Below, one piece after another: positions 10,264-20,839 of a stretch of DNA of 64,000 nt (position 1 is its first letter; every line of letters starts with the position of its first letter). The position numbers and the translations under genes are program-made. The DNA lies in NCBI RefSeq assembly GCF_964355755.1, contig NC_092678.1, positions 22,672,365 through 22,736,364 on the forward strand, read 5' to 3'. The DNA comes from Antedon mediterranea (lineage: Eukaryota > Echinodermata > Crinoidea > Comatulida > Antedonidae). The notes beneath the pieces were generated by a model that saw only the letters and a program-made list of their open reading frames with translations, was not told the DNA's origin and did not search any database.

Positions 10264-11243
10264 AGACTTGCCCCAAGTCTGTATTATCTTTTTTTTTTTT
10301 TTTTTTTTTTATTTCGACCGCGACTTTGTCTGAAAATACAGACTTGTGAAACACGTATAGAAATCGATTTGCAGACCGCAAACATCCGATAAGAATGACG
10401 TAGGTTATCATACCGTATTTGGCTATATGGGGCGGGCGGTATGTAAATATGGATTTCGAATCAACCAATGATCATTTTGTTTCAAAATGAAAAAGATCGA
10501 GTACGTACAGTGCTGAATGTACGATCGAGACTGTTGAAATATAAAATAGTAATGCCAAGTTGTTTTGTTTATTAATTGTTTAGTCCTTGGCCTAGGCCTC
10601 TTTCGTAGGTCCTACTCAACTCGCACGTATGACCTGCCAAATAAAACGCCAATAAAGTAGGCCTACATACCACCACCGGCGGCACACAACAACAGGGCTA
10701 CACCACCACACAGAACAGGACAGGGTCTGGGTGGGAATTAAATCAAAATTATCTCCGCGTAATAATGATCCATTCAATGTTTGATTTGCGGAGCTGAGAA
10801 GCATAGCCTATCATATCAAGACGAGTTTTCATGTTCTTGGGAAAAATCCCATCAAATGTTTACCAGACTACTAGGCATATAAAATTATTTCTAGCCTTCA
10901 GAAACCCCGTCAGAAACTTTCATAAATGTACCCAAGTAGCCTACACATTGTCTAAACGTAACATAGCGCATGCGCATCATCTTTATAGTTGTTGAGTCTT
11001 TGAAATTCTGAAATATGAATATTAATACGGTGTACGAGTGAGTAGCCAATCGCATGCAGCTGAAACTAGTCAACCGGATAATCGTATGCACCAAGTATTC
11101 TTGGTGTCAAACCACGTGACTTGTGCGTGTTTCCCCAGACGGAGTATCCAAAATCAAGTAGTATACGTATGAAACGCCATATGTGCCAAAATATTTATCT
11201 TTTTACTAATATTAAGACAAAACTCCGTCTGGAACCCAGACTA
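10264..11243 (-). mobile_element. Hairpin-ended non-autonomous element, copy 2
   Basis: Uninterrupted copy, about 980 bp, inverted relative to the copies at 7157-8955 and 20840-21797. Together with copy 1 it forms a giant inverted repeat spanning 7157-11243 with a ~1.3-kb spacer. Short open frames inside are not conserved as proteins. Confidence 0.8.
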
Positions 11244-11327
11244 ATTGTTGGCTAGCTTGATTATGTTTTTATTCCCCAGCAGGACTGGTGGACGCAGAGT
11301 GGTTTCAGTCACGTGTTTTTAAAATAC

Positions 11328-11645
11328 TATGCTGCCCTCAACGTTTATATTTAGTTAGACTGTACGCCAATTTGTCCATACGCCAGTTTTTGTCCTTTCG
11401 GCAATTTTGTCCTTTCGGCAATTTTTGTCCTTACGCCAATTTTTTTCCTTACGCCAATGTTTGTCCTTACGCCAATTTAACCATACAGCAATTTGTTCAT
11501 ATGGCAATGTGTCTGTGTGTCCGTACGGCAATATTTGTTTGTCACTCGAGGAATTATGTCTCGCCATTAGTTTGCCTTACGGGAGCGGAATTGTTCGTAC
11601 GGCAACGTTTGTCTATTTTGGCCCTAATGGCCTCCCATAGTACGT
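11328..11645 (+). repeat. Repeat with conserved flanks and an 18-bp minisatellite core, copy 1
   Basis: Begins TGCTGCCCTCAACGT, ends GGCCCTAATGGCCTCCCATA, and between them holds about ten units related to CGCCAATTTTTGTCCTTA. The same flanks recur at 30670-31025 around a different tandem core. The open frames here only reflect the repeat. Confidence 0.7.
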
Positions 11646-12500
11646 GTGTTCTTTGTAACTGCATGTTTATTCTCGAAGAATTTGTGGTTTTAAAATGATA
11701 TTGTTTGTGTCGCGGAGATAGCTAATCCAGATATATTGTTATCTGCAGTTTGTTGTATATTCCAATGTATTGGTGATGAAAAAGAAATATAAAAACAAGA
11801 ACGAACCTTTTGTTGTAGTTTATTGTACAAATATTAAAACGCTTATAATGTAGGACTAGTAAAATAATACTGTAAGCCTAATACATAACGACACAGTATC
11901 GTTCGAATATGGTATACTGTATAGGCCTAGGCCTACATAATCCTGGCGCCACCAGGCTAAATTAGGAGTTGTTATTCAAAACAACTTAAAATGGGAGAAA
12001 GTTGATTACATGGTTAAAAGAGCCAACAAAAAGTAGTTTATGTTGAGTAATAAATGTGATATTCTTGTAGTGTACAAAGGTTATATATATCCTATACTGG
12101 AATATGCTGTTGCACCTTCAGTTGAAGTTTTCGAAGCCCTTTTGAAAATACAGTACTGTTTAGTTCTTTAAGCGCTTTTGGACAATCTGCTTTGATGGTT
12201 AAAAGCGCTATAATATAACAACATAACGTAAATCGGGAGTTTTAAATGTTTGAACTTTTGTTTATTCATGTTAAATATTAATTTAAAATAATAACAAACG
12301 TATTATCTAAATTTGTTTATTTTGCATTTAAAAGAAGACCTTTATCGATGCACTAATAATGTATTAAATTATGTAAACATTCAGGACCAGAGGCCTATTG
12401 TATTATGTATGAATACATTCACCGTGCAAGGCGACAGAACGGAACAGTATTAGGTTTCTGCTAATCACCATGCAATCATTCTTTTTCTAATGTTATATTA
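11646..12500. other. Non-coding DNA downstream of gene A
   Basis: AT-rich. No LRR-coding homology to the corresponding part of genes B, E and F was seen here, so gene A really lacks its 3' part. Confidence 0.5.
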
Positions 12501-13798
12501 TTATTCTGTTTCTAAACACTTCATAGATTTGTCTGCGTTAGAACCTAAAAAGCTAATAGTATACTTTCTTACCATGTGTAAATAATCGTTCGTTCTTATT
12601 TTCTTGCATTCCTCGGAATTGAAAGTTTCAATTTTGTTAGACAAGTAAAATCCAGCTAGTGCCTCTGACAATAACTTATATTGATATCGATAAATCTCCA
12701 TAAAAGAATCCTGAACCATAGAAGAATCTTTGTAAACAAATCCTAAGCTTAAGGCTAAGTCAACTAAAGTTTCATTTAATACTAGTTTACATACGTCATC
12801 TTTAGTAAAATGAAGTAAATTCTTTTGTAATCTAATATAACTAAGTTGTCCTAATATTAGAATTGCATTTTTATACTTAGTCGGAAGATTGCCATGTGGT
12901 ATCGCGTTTTCTTTACGCTCATCAGGTCTGTTAATGAACTGATTTAAAATGTTACGGACAATTTCATTAAACAAACGTTTAAAATCTTTAGGAATAATTT
13001 TTTCATTTTTCCAAATAATACACGTTGTAAGTAACAGCATTGGGGATGAAATTATTTCACATATGTTTTTGTGATCACCACTACAAATGCTTGTATCAGT
13101 TGAATCAAGTTTCAATTCTGTAATCAATGACTTACCTAGTTCAAAATTTCCAACATAGTTGAAATATTTATTTATATATTGCTTTTTGTTTTTTGCGGTG
13201 AATCCCTCTAATTTTACATGTACGTCATAATGATTATACAAATATTCAATAAAACCTGGCCGTGAAGTAAGAATAACTGTGCTGTATTCCATTTCTCCTA
13301 TTGTTAATACTTTTGAATTAATCCCAAATCTCAACTCATCTAATCCATCTATCAGAAGGACTATTTCTCTGCCGTGTTCCTCTATAAAGGTTTTTCCTCC
13401 CTCATTTACATCAGTGATTACATCAGTGAAGCTTTGCGGTTCTACTTCTATGTCTCTGACGTTTACAAGAAACAATATTTTACCATCAAACGTAGTATCG
13501 TTATTTGTAGCCCAGTTATAAGATATATATTGAAGTAATGTTGTCTTTCCAATTCCCCCATTTCCAGTAATCAATACCTTACATGGTTCTCTGGACTTTA
13601 TAAAGCTCAATAATTCTTGAAATGTGTGCTTTGTTTTATCTTTAAAATTTTCCTTTTTTGTAGTGGTATACATTTCTAGTTCAGTAAACATCTGTGACAA
13701 ATCATAGTTAGATTCTACATCCAACATCGGCGGTGTTCGTATTTTTTTTTGGTATGCTTGTTTCTGTTGTGCTGTTAACATATTTCGAATAGTCTCAT
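12501..13798 (-). CDS. Gene A: NACHT exon, truncated before the LRR region
   Basis: One exon after an AG at 13799-13800. NACHT-type STAND NTPase: Walker A GNGGIGKTTLL, Walker B VLLIDGLDEL, ILTSRPGF after it, then a helical winged-helix-like region including LLSEALAGFYLSNKIE. NACHT proteins oligomerise on nucleotide exchange to nucleate signalling. Compared with genes B, E and F, the frame stops (LGSNADKSMKCLETE) just where the others continue KLMKHWLVN, so about 300-400 residues including the LRR-like part are missing. Enters in phase 1 from the hydrophobic-helix exon at 13938-14027. It may be a natural LRR-less form or a 3'-truncated pseudogene. Confidence 0.8.
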
Positions 13799-13937
13799 CT
13801 GAAAATGACGAATATTCGCAATGAAAAAAAAATACAATCGAAAATATAGGCCTATAGTGCAGGAAATAGCAACGTCACATTTGAAATAGGCTTAAAATTA
13901 TAAAATAAGCTCAACTTAATTAATATAATTATATTAC

Positions 13938-14027
13938 CTTCTCTTAATTTGTGGTCTGGATATTTGTTTGCAAAAACGTGGATTGTTATGACACCCAAGA
14001 TTAACAAAACAACGACCATTAGTAAAG
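13938..14027 (-). CDS. Gene A: transmembrane-helix exon
   Basis: A 90-nt exon with AG at 14028-14029 and donor GTAATA at 13932-13937, phase 1 on both sides. It encodes LLMVVVLLILGVITIHVF followed by a polar stretch (ANKYPDHKLRE), a single hydrophobic helix. Equivalent exons precede NACHT in genes B (34206-34271), E (49922-50008) and F (59259-59369). Confidence 0.72.
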
Positions 14028-14076
14028 CTATAAACACATTTTAAAAAGTACATGATTCATTTATTTTGTATTTACT

Positions 14077-14362
14077 GTTGCTGAAAAAATGACAATTCTG
14101 TGAGTATCAGTGGCTGGATCTCAATGGAGATACAAAACAGCGAAAACCTAAATCAAAACGATAAAGTAAAACAGCCAAAAAGGTTAGCAGAGCTTTCGGG
14201 CAACACTTAGCCCTTCATCAGTGCAGTGCAAGCGCTGCCTGAGTGGACAGAAATAAAAGAAATAAAACAAAAGAGGCATAAGGCTGGTGAATAGAGGGTG
14301 TAGATAGTATTGTGTAGAAAACAAAGAGGATAGCTTGCCTGGTAGATATAAACAATTTATAT
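14077..14362 (-). mobile_element. Penelope-like element terminal fragment P0
   Basis: Matches the non-coding end of the element at 15912-16620, including the GATCTCAATGGAGATAC block and the hammerhead-like core at 14184-14222. No coding part. Confidence 0.6.
14184..14222 (-). ncRNA. Hammerhead-like ribozyme core (Penelope-like, copy P0)
   Basis: On the minus strand the order is CTGATGA, stem II GGGC/GCCC with an 8-nt loop, GAAA, then GC-TCT-GC and TA. These are the conserved parts of a hammerhead with a very short stem III, as known from Penelope-like elements. Pairing for stem I is not evident, so activity is uncertain. Confidence 0.4.
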
Positions 14363-14457
14363 ATATATATATCCTCATCTTTATCGTTTCAAATTAATTA
14401 ATTAAATTTCAGTATATCACCGGGCGGTTTAGAATTAATGTTCTTTGCCTCTTGTGT

Positions 14458-14462
14458 TTATA

Positions 14463-14510
<48 letters not shown>
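14458..14510. repeat. (TA)n microsatellite
   Basis: Nearly uninterrupted TA dinucleotides. Shorter TA runs are at 14675-14693 and 15900-15915. Confidence 0.9.
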
Positions 14511-14512
<2 letters not shown>

Positions 14513-14675
14513 TGAAGGGCTAGTGTTGCCCGAAAGCTCTGCTAACTTTTCTGGCTGTTTACTTTATTGTTTTGATTTTGCTTTTCGCTTTTTATTTTTG
14601 TATCTCCATTGAGATCCAGCCACTGATACCCACAGCATTGTCATTTTTTTCAGTAATTTGCCTTTGGATTTTTAT
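14508..14675 (+). mobile_element. Penelope-like element terminal fragment P1
   Basis: Reverse-complement match to 15912-16080 (GAAGGGCTAGTGTTGCCC, GAAAGCTCTGCTAAC, ATCCAGCCACTGATAC). It faces fragment P2 across the tRNA array. The CTGATGA part of the ribozyme core is lost here. Confidence 0.6.
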
Positions 14676-14769
14676 ATATATATATATATATATCCAGATA
14701 TTCATTCATTCATTATATCCAGAGTGTTAAAGAGTCGTTATCCAATCGAGTTCGAACAATACCATGAAA

Positions 14770-14841
14770 GCCCCAGTGGTCTAATGGTTAGGACATCTGC
14801 ATATCAAGCAGGCGGTCCGAGTTCGAGCCTCGGTTGGGGCG
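14770..14841 (+). tRNA. tRNA-like gene, anticodon ATC (Asp by anticodon), copy 1
   Basis: 72 nt. Acceptor stem GCCCCAG/TTGGGGC plus discriminator G, D-stem GTCT/GGAC, anticodon stem TCTGC/GCAGG with loop ATATCAA, T-arm CCGAG-TTCGAGC-CTCGG. The A box (TGGTCTAATGG) and B box (GTTCGAGCC) fit Pol III consensus, and a T5 terminator follows at 14844-14848. The body resembles tRNA-Glu (GGTCTA..GGTTAGGA), but the anticodon reads GAU (Asp). Confidence 0.75.
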
Positions 14842-15133
14842 ACTTTTTCTCATTCTCACAGATTTCCTCATCTTTATCGTTTCAAATTAATTAATTAAAT
14901 TTCAGTATATCACCGGGCGGTTTCGAATTAATGTTCATTGCCTAATGTGTTTATATATATAAAAGTATCTCTTCGGAGATCCCGCCTCGTGTATAAAAAT
15001 ACTGAAAGATGAGGGCGTATCAATTTGATCTCTGGTGCGCGTGCGTACAACTGAGGACTAGTGCTGTTCCGCCGTACCACGCCGAGAATGTTAAAGAGTC
15101 GCTATCCAATCGAGTTTGAACAATACCATGAAA

Positions 15134-15205
15134 GCCCCAGTGGTCTAATGGTTAGGACATCTGCATATCAAGCAGGCGGTCCGAGTTCGAGTCTCGGTTG
15201 GGGCG
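15134..15205 (+). tRNA. tRNA-like gene, anticodon ATC, copy 2
   Basis: Differs from copy 1 by one base in the T-loop (GAGTC instead of GAGCC). All stems are preserved, with a T5 terminator three bases downstream. Confidence 0.75.
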
Positions 15206-15606
15206 ACTTTTTCTCATTCTCACAGATTTCCTCATCTTTATCGTTCAAATTAATTAATTAAATTTCAGTATATCACCGGGCGGTTTCGAATTAATGTTCA
15301 TTGCCTAATGTGTTTATTTTTCTCATTCTCACAGATTTCCTCATCTTTATCGTTTCAAATTAATTAATTAAATTTCAGTATATCACCGGGCGGTTTCGAA
15401 TTAATGTTCATTGCCTAATGTGTTTATATATATAAAAGTATCTCTTCGGAGATCCCGCCTCGTGAATAAAAATACTGAAAGATGAGGGCGTATCAATTTG
15501 ATCTCTGGTGCGCGTGCGTACAACTGAGGACTAGCGCTGTTCCGCCGTACTACGCCGAGAATGTTAAAGAGTCGCTATCCAATCGAGTTTGAACAATAGC
15601 ATGAAA

Positions 15607-15678
15607 GCCCCAGTGGTCTAATGGTTAGGACATCTGCATATCAAGCAGGCGGTCCGAGTTCGAGTCTCGGTTGGGGCG
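15607..15678 (+). tRNA. tRNA-like gene, anticodon ATC, copy 3
   Basis: Same sequence as copy 2, in a unit 473 bp further on. T5 terminator follows. Confidence 0.75.
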
Positions 15679-16040
15679 ACTTTTTCTCATTCTCACAGAT
15701 TTCCTCATCTTTATCGTTTCAAATTAATTAATTAAATTTCAGTATATCACCGGGCGGTTTCGAATTAATGTTCATTGCCTAATGTGTTTATTTTTCTCAT
15801 TCTCACAGATTTCCTCATCTTTATCGTTTCAAATTAATTAATTAAATTTCAGTATATCACCGGGCGGTTTCGAATTAATGTTCATTGCCTAATGTGTTTA
15901 TATATACATATATATAAATCCAAAGGCAAATTACTGAACAAAATGACAATGCTGTGGGTATCAGTGGCTGGATCTCAATGGAGATACAAAAATAAAAGCG
16001 AAAAGCTAAATCAAAACGATAAAGTAAACAGCCAGAAAAG

Positions 16041-16077
16041 TTAGCAGAGCTTTCGGGCAACACTAGCCCTTCATCAG
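16041..16077 (-). ncRNA. Hammerhead-like ribozyme core (Penelope-like, copy P2)
   Basis: CTGATGA, stem II GGGC/GCCC, GAAA, then the minimal stem III GC-TCT-GC before TA. Same layout as 14184-14222. Stem I partners are not obvious in the flanks. Confidence 0.4.
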
Positions 16078-16306
16078 TGCAAGTGAAGGAATTTGGATAA
16101 CGTCATAGTATAAAGCTGGCAAGTGCTGCCTGGGTGGACAGGAATAAAAGAAATATAACAAAGGGAGCCAGGGTGGAGTCTGAATAAGAGTAGAAAACAA
16201 AGAAGGTAGCTTGGTAGAGATATAAACAATTTTGGAATGAGACTAAAAAACAGCTTAAATGGTGTTTAATATTGAAACTTAAATTTTGGTAGTCAATGGA
16301 ATAATT

Positions 16307-16590
16307 TTACCGATCTGGGAGTATGTTCCAAATGTTAAGTCCAAAAGGTTTTGTGATTTTAAGTAGTAATTCCCAGTGGTTTTCTTTGTCTTTGCGAGTT
16401 TTGTTGCTCCATTTGACATCGTGGTCTATTGCAATAACTCTGAAATTTGCAATCGAGTGACCAGCTGAATTAAAATGTTCGGCTACAGGTTGATCAAGCT
16501 TTAATGTTTTGATAGCTGATCTATGTTGTGTCATTCTCATACGGAGAGTGTTTTTTGTTTCTCCAAAAAATATATGTATTATATGAATTG
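16307..16590 (-). pseudogene. GIY-YIG endonuclease fragment of a Penelope-like element
   Basis: The residues FFGETKNTLRMRMTQH, then AEHFNSAGHSIANFRV, then a Trp/Glu pair and KPFGLNIWN are the conserved C-terminal part of Penelope-like polyproteins (normally YIGET...H...HFN..GH). The start of the GIY motif is degraded and nothing upstream encodes RT, so this is a 5'-truncated copy. The apparent Met start at 16726 is an artefact of the preceding host linker exon being in the same frame. Confidence 0.75.
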
Positions 16591-16644
16591 ATATTGTTAA
16601 TTCATTAAAAACAGACATTTTTGCTAGGAGATTACAGAGCTTAC

Positions 16645-16698
16645 CTTTGCATGCATGTTGTTTAACCTTAGACTTCCGGTTAATAGCTCGAATTGACA
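16645..16698 (-). CDS. Gene A: short linker exon
   Basis: 54 nt, AG at 16699-16700 and donor GTAAGC at 16639-16644, phase 1 on both sides. It encodes a basic segment (SIRAINRKSKVKQHACK), unlike the Pro/Thr-rich linkers of B, E and F. Assigned because its phase joins the DED exon to the hydrophobic-helix exon. Confidence 0.5.
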
Positions 16699-16831
16699 CT
16701 ATGGTAGAAAATATAACAAATATCAAATGACATAACCCACAACACTCATTCTGAACACTTAAACTTAAAATGGAAAATAAATGATGATTTAAAGATAAAA
16801 AGAAACAATTACCTTTTGGTAAAATACTTAC

Positions 16832-17389
16832 AGTTATTTACAGAATCACCAGATTTGATTAAAAATGTTAGTCCATTTGTTCTTAATATCTCAATGAATT
16901 CCATCATCTTTTTTTCTGAGAGAATATTCTTTCGTTCAAGATCCATAATCAAACTCCAACTATCCTTATACTCAGTAGACATTGTTTCGTTAAAAGCCTG
17001 ACGTAACCTTAATGTATCGCTAGATTTCATCTTATATCCAAGTCGCATTACACTCTGTCTGTATTCACTAAATGCCAAAGCTCTCTCTTCTCTGCATGGG
17101 CGTGGGCATACCATTTTTAAATCTGTTATTTTATGTATTTTCTCCCAAACGCCATCCTGTTGTGTTATAGTTATGGTATCATATATAAGATTGGGATTGT
17201 CTTTATTCAGTCCTTTATGTTTACACAACAAGTTTAACAAATCAATCATTGACGACGTGTTCTCTAGTATACCTTTATCTGGCACAAACTCTTTGTACAA
17301 CACTTTAATCATCTTGATTGGGCAACGGTTTTCAACAAACCAATCTGCCACAGTAATCTTCAGCAGTTGGAATTGATCGTCTGTTAAAG
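16832..17389 (-). CDS. Gene A: tandem death-fold (DED-like) exon
   Basis: 558 nt, AG at 17390-17391, donor GTAAGT at 16826-16831, phase 1 at both ends. About 186 residues, seemingly two helical death-fold units: residues 1-95 (LTDDQFQLLK..LLNLLCKHKGL) and 110-185 (EYRQSVMRLGYKM..LRLRQAF..SLIMDLERKNILSEKKMMEFIEIL). The second fits the DED pattern best. DEDs pair with one another in caspase-8/FADD-type signalling. It has no initiator Met, so at least one upstream exon remains unseen. It is more divergent than the DED exons of B, X, E and F. Confidence 0.58.
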
Positions 17390-19740
17390 CTGTGAAAGTA
17401 AAAATGCATATCATTGTGTTCTTTTATTTCTAAAATGTATATTATGATAATGAACAACTGCAACAGAAAACAACCACACGGGGTAGTACAGGATGTGACA
17501 TGTCTCCTATATAACATTAACAATTCTAATATTATCTTAAAGATGTATTGTCCCTTGAAGCACAAAAAAATGAAGGGCAAAATATTCTAAATTTAAATTG
17601 ACCATATCAAAGTAATATTAAAGTTATTCACTTTAAGTCGAACATTCGAGCCAAAAGCAACAAGTTTACGTAATTAACAGGTAAATTAGTTTGATTATTT
17701 CGTCTGGAAAATCGTCGCGAGCGAAAGTAAACAAAGATTTCAAACCATGAGTACGCATTATGCATATGCTAATTAGGATTGTTTATAACTCGTCATGGTT
17801 GAGAAGGTATTTTCACACAGATCGTGAGGAAGTTTTATGATTATGCATACAGAGTAGCCAAACAAGCGCGTTTCATTATGGGGTATGTTTTGATCGAAAA
17901 CGTTGACTGGAAGTCAGAGTTATTTTTTTAACAAAAAAACGTCTGTATTTCAGTTAAATGATTTTTTTTCGACAAATTTTTGGTGATAGTTAATAACTAT
18001 TATGATACTTCAAAATGACCCACCTTTTTTCGAAATCTGTTATTTTTTATTTTTTGGAATTAGTCAAAGGGACAATACATCTGTGAATAATTACCAACAA
18101 AAATGTGCAGCCTTTTGTTGTGTTAGCGAGATATTTAAGGTCAAAGGTCAGTTACTTTTATGTAACATTTGATGTCTCCTCAACCTCTGGGTTTAAAAGG
18201 ATAAATGTAGTGTCATTAGGAGTCACAAAAAATACAGCTTTTACAACTTTTTAATAATTCCATTGGTCAGATATACAAGGTCAAGGGTCAATGACCTTTA
18301 TTTAGTATATAATGGCTCCTAACTATTTAACAACTGCACACAAAAGGACGAAAGTGTTCCTGAATCGGTTTTACTGACCACATATATTCTTGATTCAGTA
18401 CATTGTTTGTCTATTTGTGACTTTTACAGCTAGATATATATGATAATTCAATACTTATATATATTTTGGATTTTTGCCGCCATTTTGGAAGATCGAAAAC
18501 TGATTGGGTGGCTCCCAGGCAAAAATCAATTAGTAGGTCTAAAAGAAGCCTCATGCCAAATTTGGTTCCACTCGCCTTAATCACTATATAATGTCCATTT
18601 TCACAAATGGAATAAACATCTAATTGATTTAAATGTAAATTATTAAGACCGGGATCTCGTTTTTTACTTATGTTTAGTATATTTTACCTGTTTCTGTTCC
18701 TTCCATGTTTTCTGTTGAACAAAGGTGGCGGTTGCTTATATTCAATATAGTATATATAGTATTTTGACAAAAGACTAGTTGCAAAATTGTTCCTGTACAG
18801 TAGACTGAATCTCACAGTTGACATCTAAAACGCAGTAAAGTAACGATAACTTAACATTGGTGGTGTAGACCTATTAATGTACGTATCTAACTAGATAAAT
18901 TGTAAGAATAGTTGGTTAACATATTGTCGACAAGTACTTTTGTTAACAGTATATTAATTCTGTATTATTATATTTCATTGAAGCGACACAGCCACGTCAC
19001 AATTAATGAATACCAACAACCTGATCAAAGGCCTTATAGTAATATCGTATCAAAAAATAGGTATGGAATGAGGAATTTATAGTCCGGTTTTACACATATA
19101 TACAGTATTATATTCATTCATTTAAATGAGTATATAATTGTAACCATATTAGTATTTTGGTATTACTACTTTGGATATATGATGAGGTTGATTAAACATT
19201 TAAAACTATACAGAATCTAGACATCCTTGTGTTCAGTAGAATTGATCGTTTTTCATTAAATGTACCGGTTCACTGAATCATACATAGTATGACTAAATAT
19301 ACGCTTGCTCTATGCTATGTCGGTTTTAGCTTTGCATTTAGTTTTTCAACTTATGGAATCGATCATAGTATAACATTTTAGGTGGAATATTTTAATCAAT
19401 CATTGTACTTCTTTTCGGCATTGAAAACTTCGTGTTCTAGGTCTATTTATAACTAACTAACTAAACTATTTTTCTCCCGCGTATGCTGTTTTTGACGTTT
19501 GTTTGTAACGTGATTTCGTTTAAAGAAATATAATAATCATTATCTTACAATGAAATGCCAACAAACTGCCTGTTGAGGGCAGTAGACTAATACATAAAAT
19601 TATCATTTTCATTTATTACGTATTCTGTATTGTTATTTTCAATTATATGTAATTAGGACTACTGTTATAGGAGAATCTTAGAAATGATAAAACCAATAAT
19701 ATGAATTGTGAAATATAACGACATTCAGTGTACCATTTGG
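17390..19740. other. Non-coding region upstream of the gene A DED exon
   Basis: AT-rich, with no exon recognised. Holds two related stretches at about 18130-18320 with AGGTCA half-sites. A first exon of gene A could be here but was not found. Confidence 0.4.
18138..18150 (+). promoter_or_regulatory. DR1-type nuclear receptor element (sequence match only)
   Basis: Perfect AGGTCA-A-AGGTCA direct repeat, about 750 bp upstream of the gene A DED exon. A related AGGTCAAGGGTCA lies near 18280. It may be part of a repeat, and function is unknown. Confidence 0.3.
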
Positions 19741-19744
19741 CGTT

Positions 19745-19890
19745 CTTTAGTTAGGCCCATACCACTATAGGCCTATTATCCACTATAGGCCTATACCACT
19801 ATATGCCTATTATCCACTATAGGCCTATACCACTATAGGGCTATTATCCACTGTAGGCCTATACCACTGACAGTAGGCCTATTATCCACC
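19745..19890. repeat. ~34-bp tandem repeat rich in AGGCCTAT
   Basis: Alternating AGGCCTATTATCCACTAT and AGGCCTATACCACTAT modules, about three to four composite copies. Confidence 0.8.
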
Positions 19891-19971
19891 ATCGTATTTA
19901 AAAAAAAATGTTGGTCTATGCAAACTGTCGTCATCTGATTTTTATATTCGAATTATGCTATTATAAAAGAA

Positions 19972-20560
19972 ACCCTGTTATTGACACCAACTGTGAACTA
20001 CTCTATAATGTATATGTATTTACTATTTATTTATCTCAATTTATTCAATAACGCTAAACTGTTCTTTCCCCAAAGTTAGTTTTGCTGTATATTAATTACA
20101 TAACAATTATAGAATCTTCTTGTCAAGCTCTAGTTATATCATCTAATTAACAGAATAAATAATTGAAAATAAAAATTCGATATTTTGTTGCTTAGTTTTC
20201 TGTACACATTATGCTTGGCATAAATCATTAAATTTATTTTATGCATTTCAATTAACTGGTACTGGTTCAGGTAACCGTCTACATAGATACATTCTGGTAG
20301 CCTTGACGTAAAGTTGTTGATTGAATTTCTTCTTATAAAATAGCATCGCAGATTTTCATTCAACACTACATTTGAGTTTATACATACTTTTAATATAATG
20401 CCTATACTTCGCCTTATCACCGATATTTCCCAATTTTGAAATTCTTTTTATTCTGACCGAGCAGTAGCAGTGTTTATTTCCAGAAGAATACGACACATTT
20501 CAGTTTGTGCTGAGAATAAACGATTTTATTTACCAAATTGTACAAGTTCTGATTAATTAT
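19972..20560. repeat. Upstream homology block, first half (shared with 54722-55280)
   Basis: Shares CTGTGAACTACTCTATAATG, TAATTACATAACAATTATAG and ACACATTATGCTTGGCAT with 54722-55280 and with 63620-64000. Non-coding. Marks related DNA upstream of genes A, E and F. Confidence 0.65.
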
Positions 20561-20699
20561 TAAAATTTTAAAACAATAAATATCTGAAATATACTGTTAC
20601 TGTTTACATGTAAGAATTAAATTTTGTAAAACTTTGAATGCGGTAGAAGTAGGAAACACAATTTATGTCACACACACGCAAGTCACAAATCAGTTTATT

Positions 20700-20810
20700 T
20701 GATCCATAAAGAAAAAAAAAATACAAAGCAAAAAATATAGAAAAGGACCAGGGAGACTTCCATTAAGGCCAAAAGCCGCATGCATCCCATGGAAGCTACC
20801 CGAACATTTT
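20700..20810 (-). repeat. Possible retroelement 3' tail
   Basis: An interruption of the upstream homology block with an A/T-rich tail. It resembles the 3' end of a short retroelement but no family is recognised. Confidence 0.3.
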
Positions 20811-20839
20811 AAATAATATATAATTCTGTAGATTGTAAT

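Larger units (their letters stand above)
14370..15905 (+). repeat. Tandem array of tRNA-containing units
   Basis: Repeated modules include ATCACCGGGCGGTTT (six copies), GTATCTCTTCGGAGAT, a segment rich in GCGCGTGCGTAC, and a tRNA-like gene followed by T5. Unit spacing is 364 bp between the first two tRNA copies and 473 bp between the next two. It lies in the intron between the linker and hydrophobic-helix exons of gene A. A dispersed degenerate copy is at 45585-45935, so the unit may be a SINE-like repeat. Confidence 0.75.
15912..16620 (-). mobile_element. 5'-truncated Penelope-like element P2
   Basis: Carries the GIY-YIG-type C-terminal coding part (16307 to about 16590), then a non-coding tail with a hammerhead-like core. 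The reverse transcriptase domain is absent. It lies in the gene A intron directly after the linker exon at 16645-16698. Confidence 0.75.

Noticed and set aside
8751-10468. Matching small frames in the two inverted hairpin-ended elements
   Set aside because: They run through the A-run and hairpin end of a non-autonomous element. The third copy does not keep the frame.
11288-11698. 136-codon frame with repeated PYANF-like residues
   Set aside because: Translation of the 18-bp tandem core. The other copy of the repeat does not encode the same peptide.
20139-20420. 93-codon minus-strand frame
   Set aside because: Its paralogous block at 54.9-55.2 kb does not keep the frame, and it lies in a non-coding homology region.
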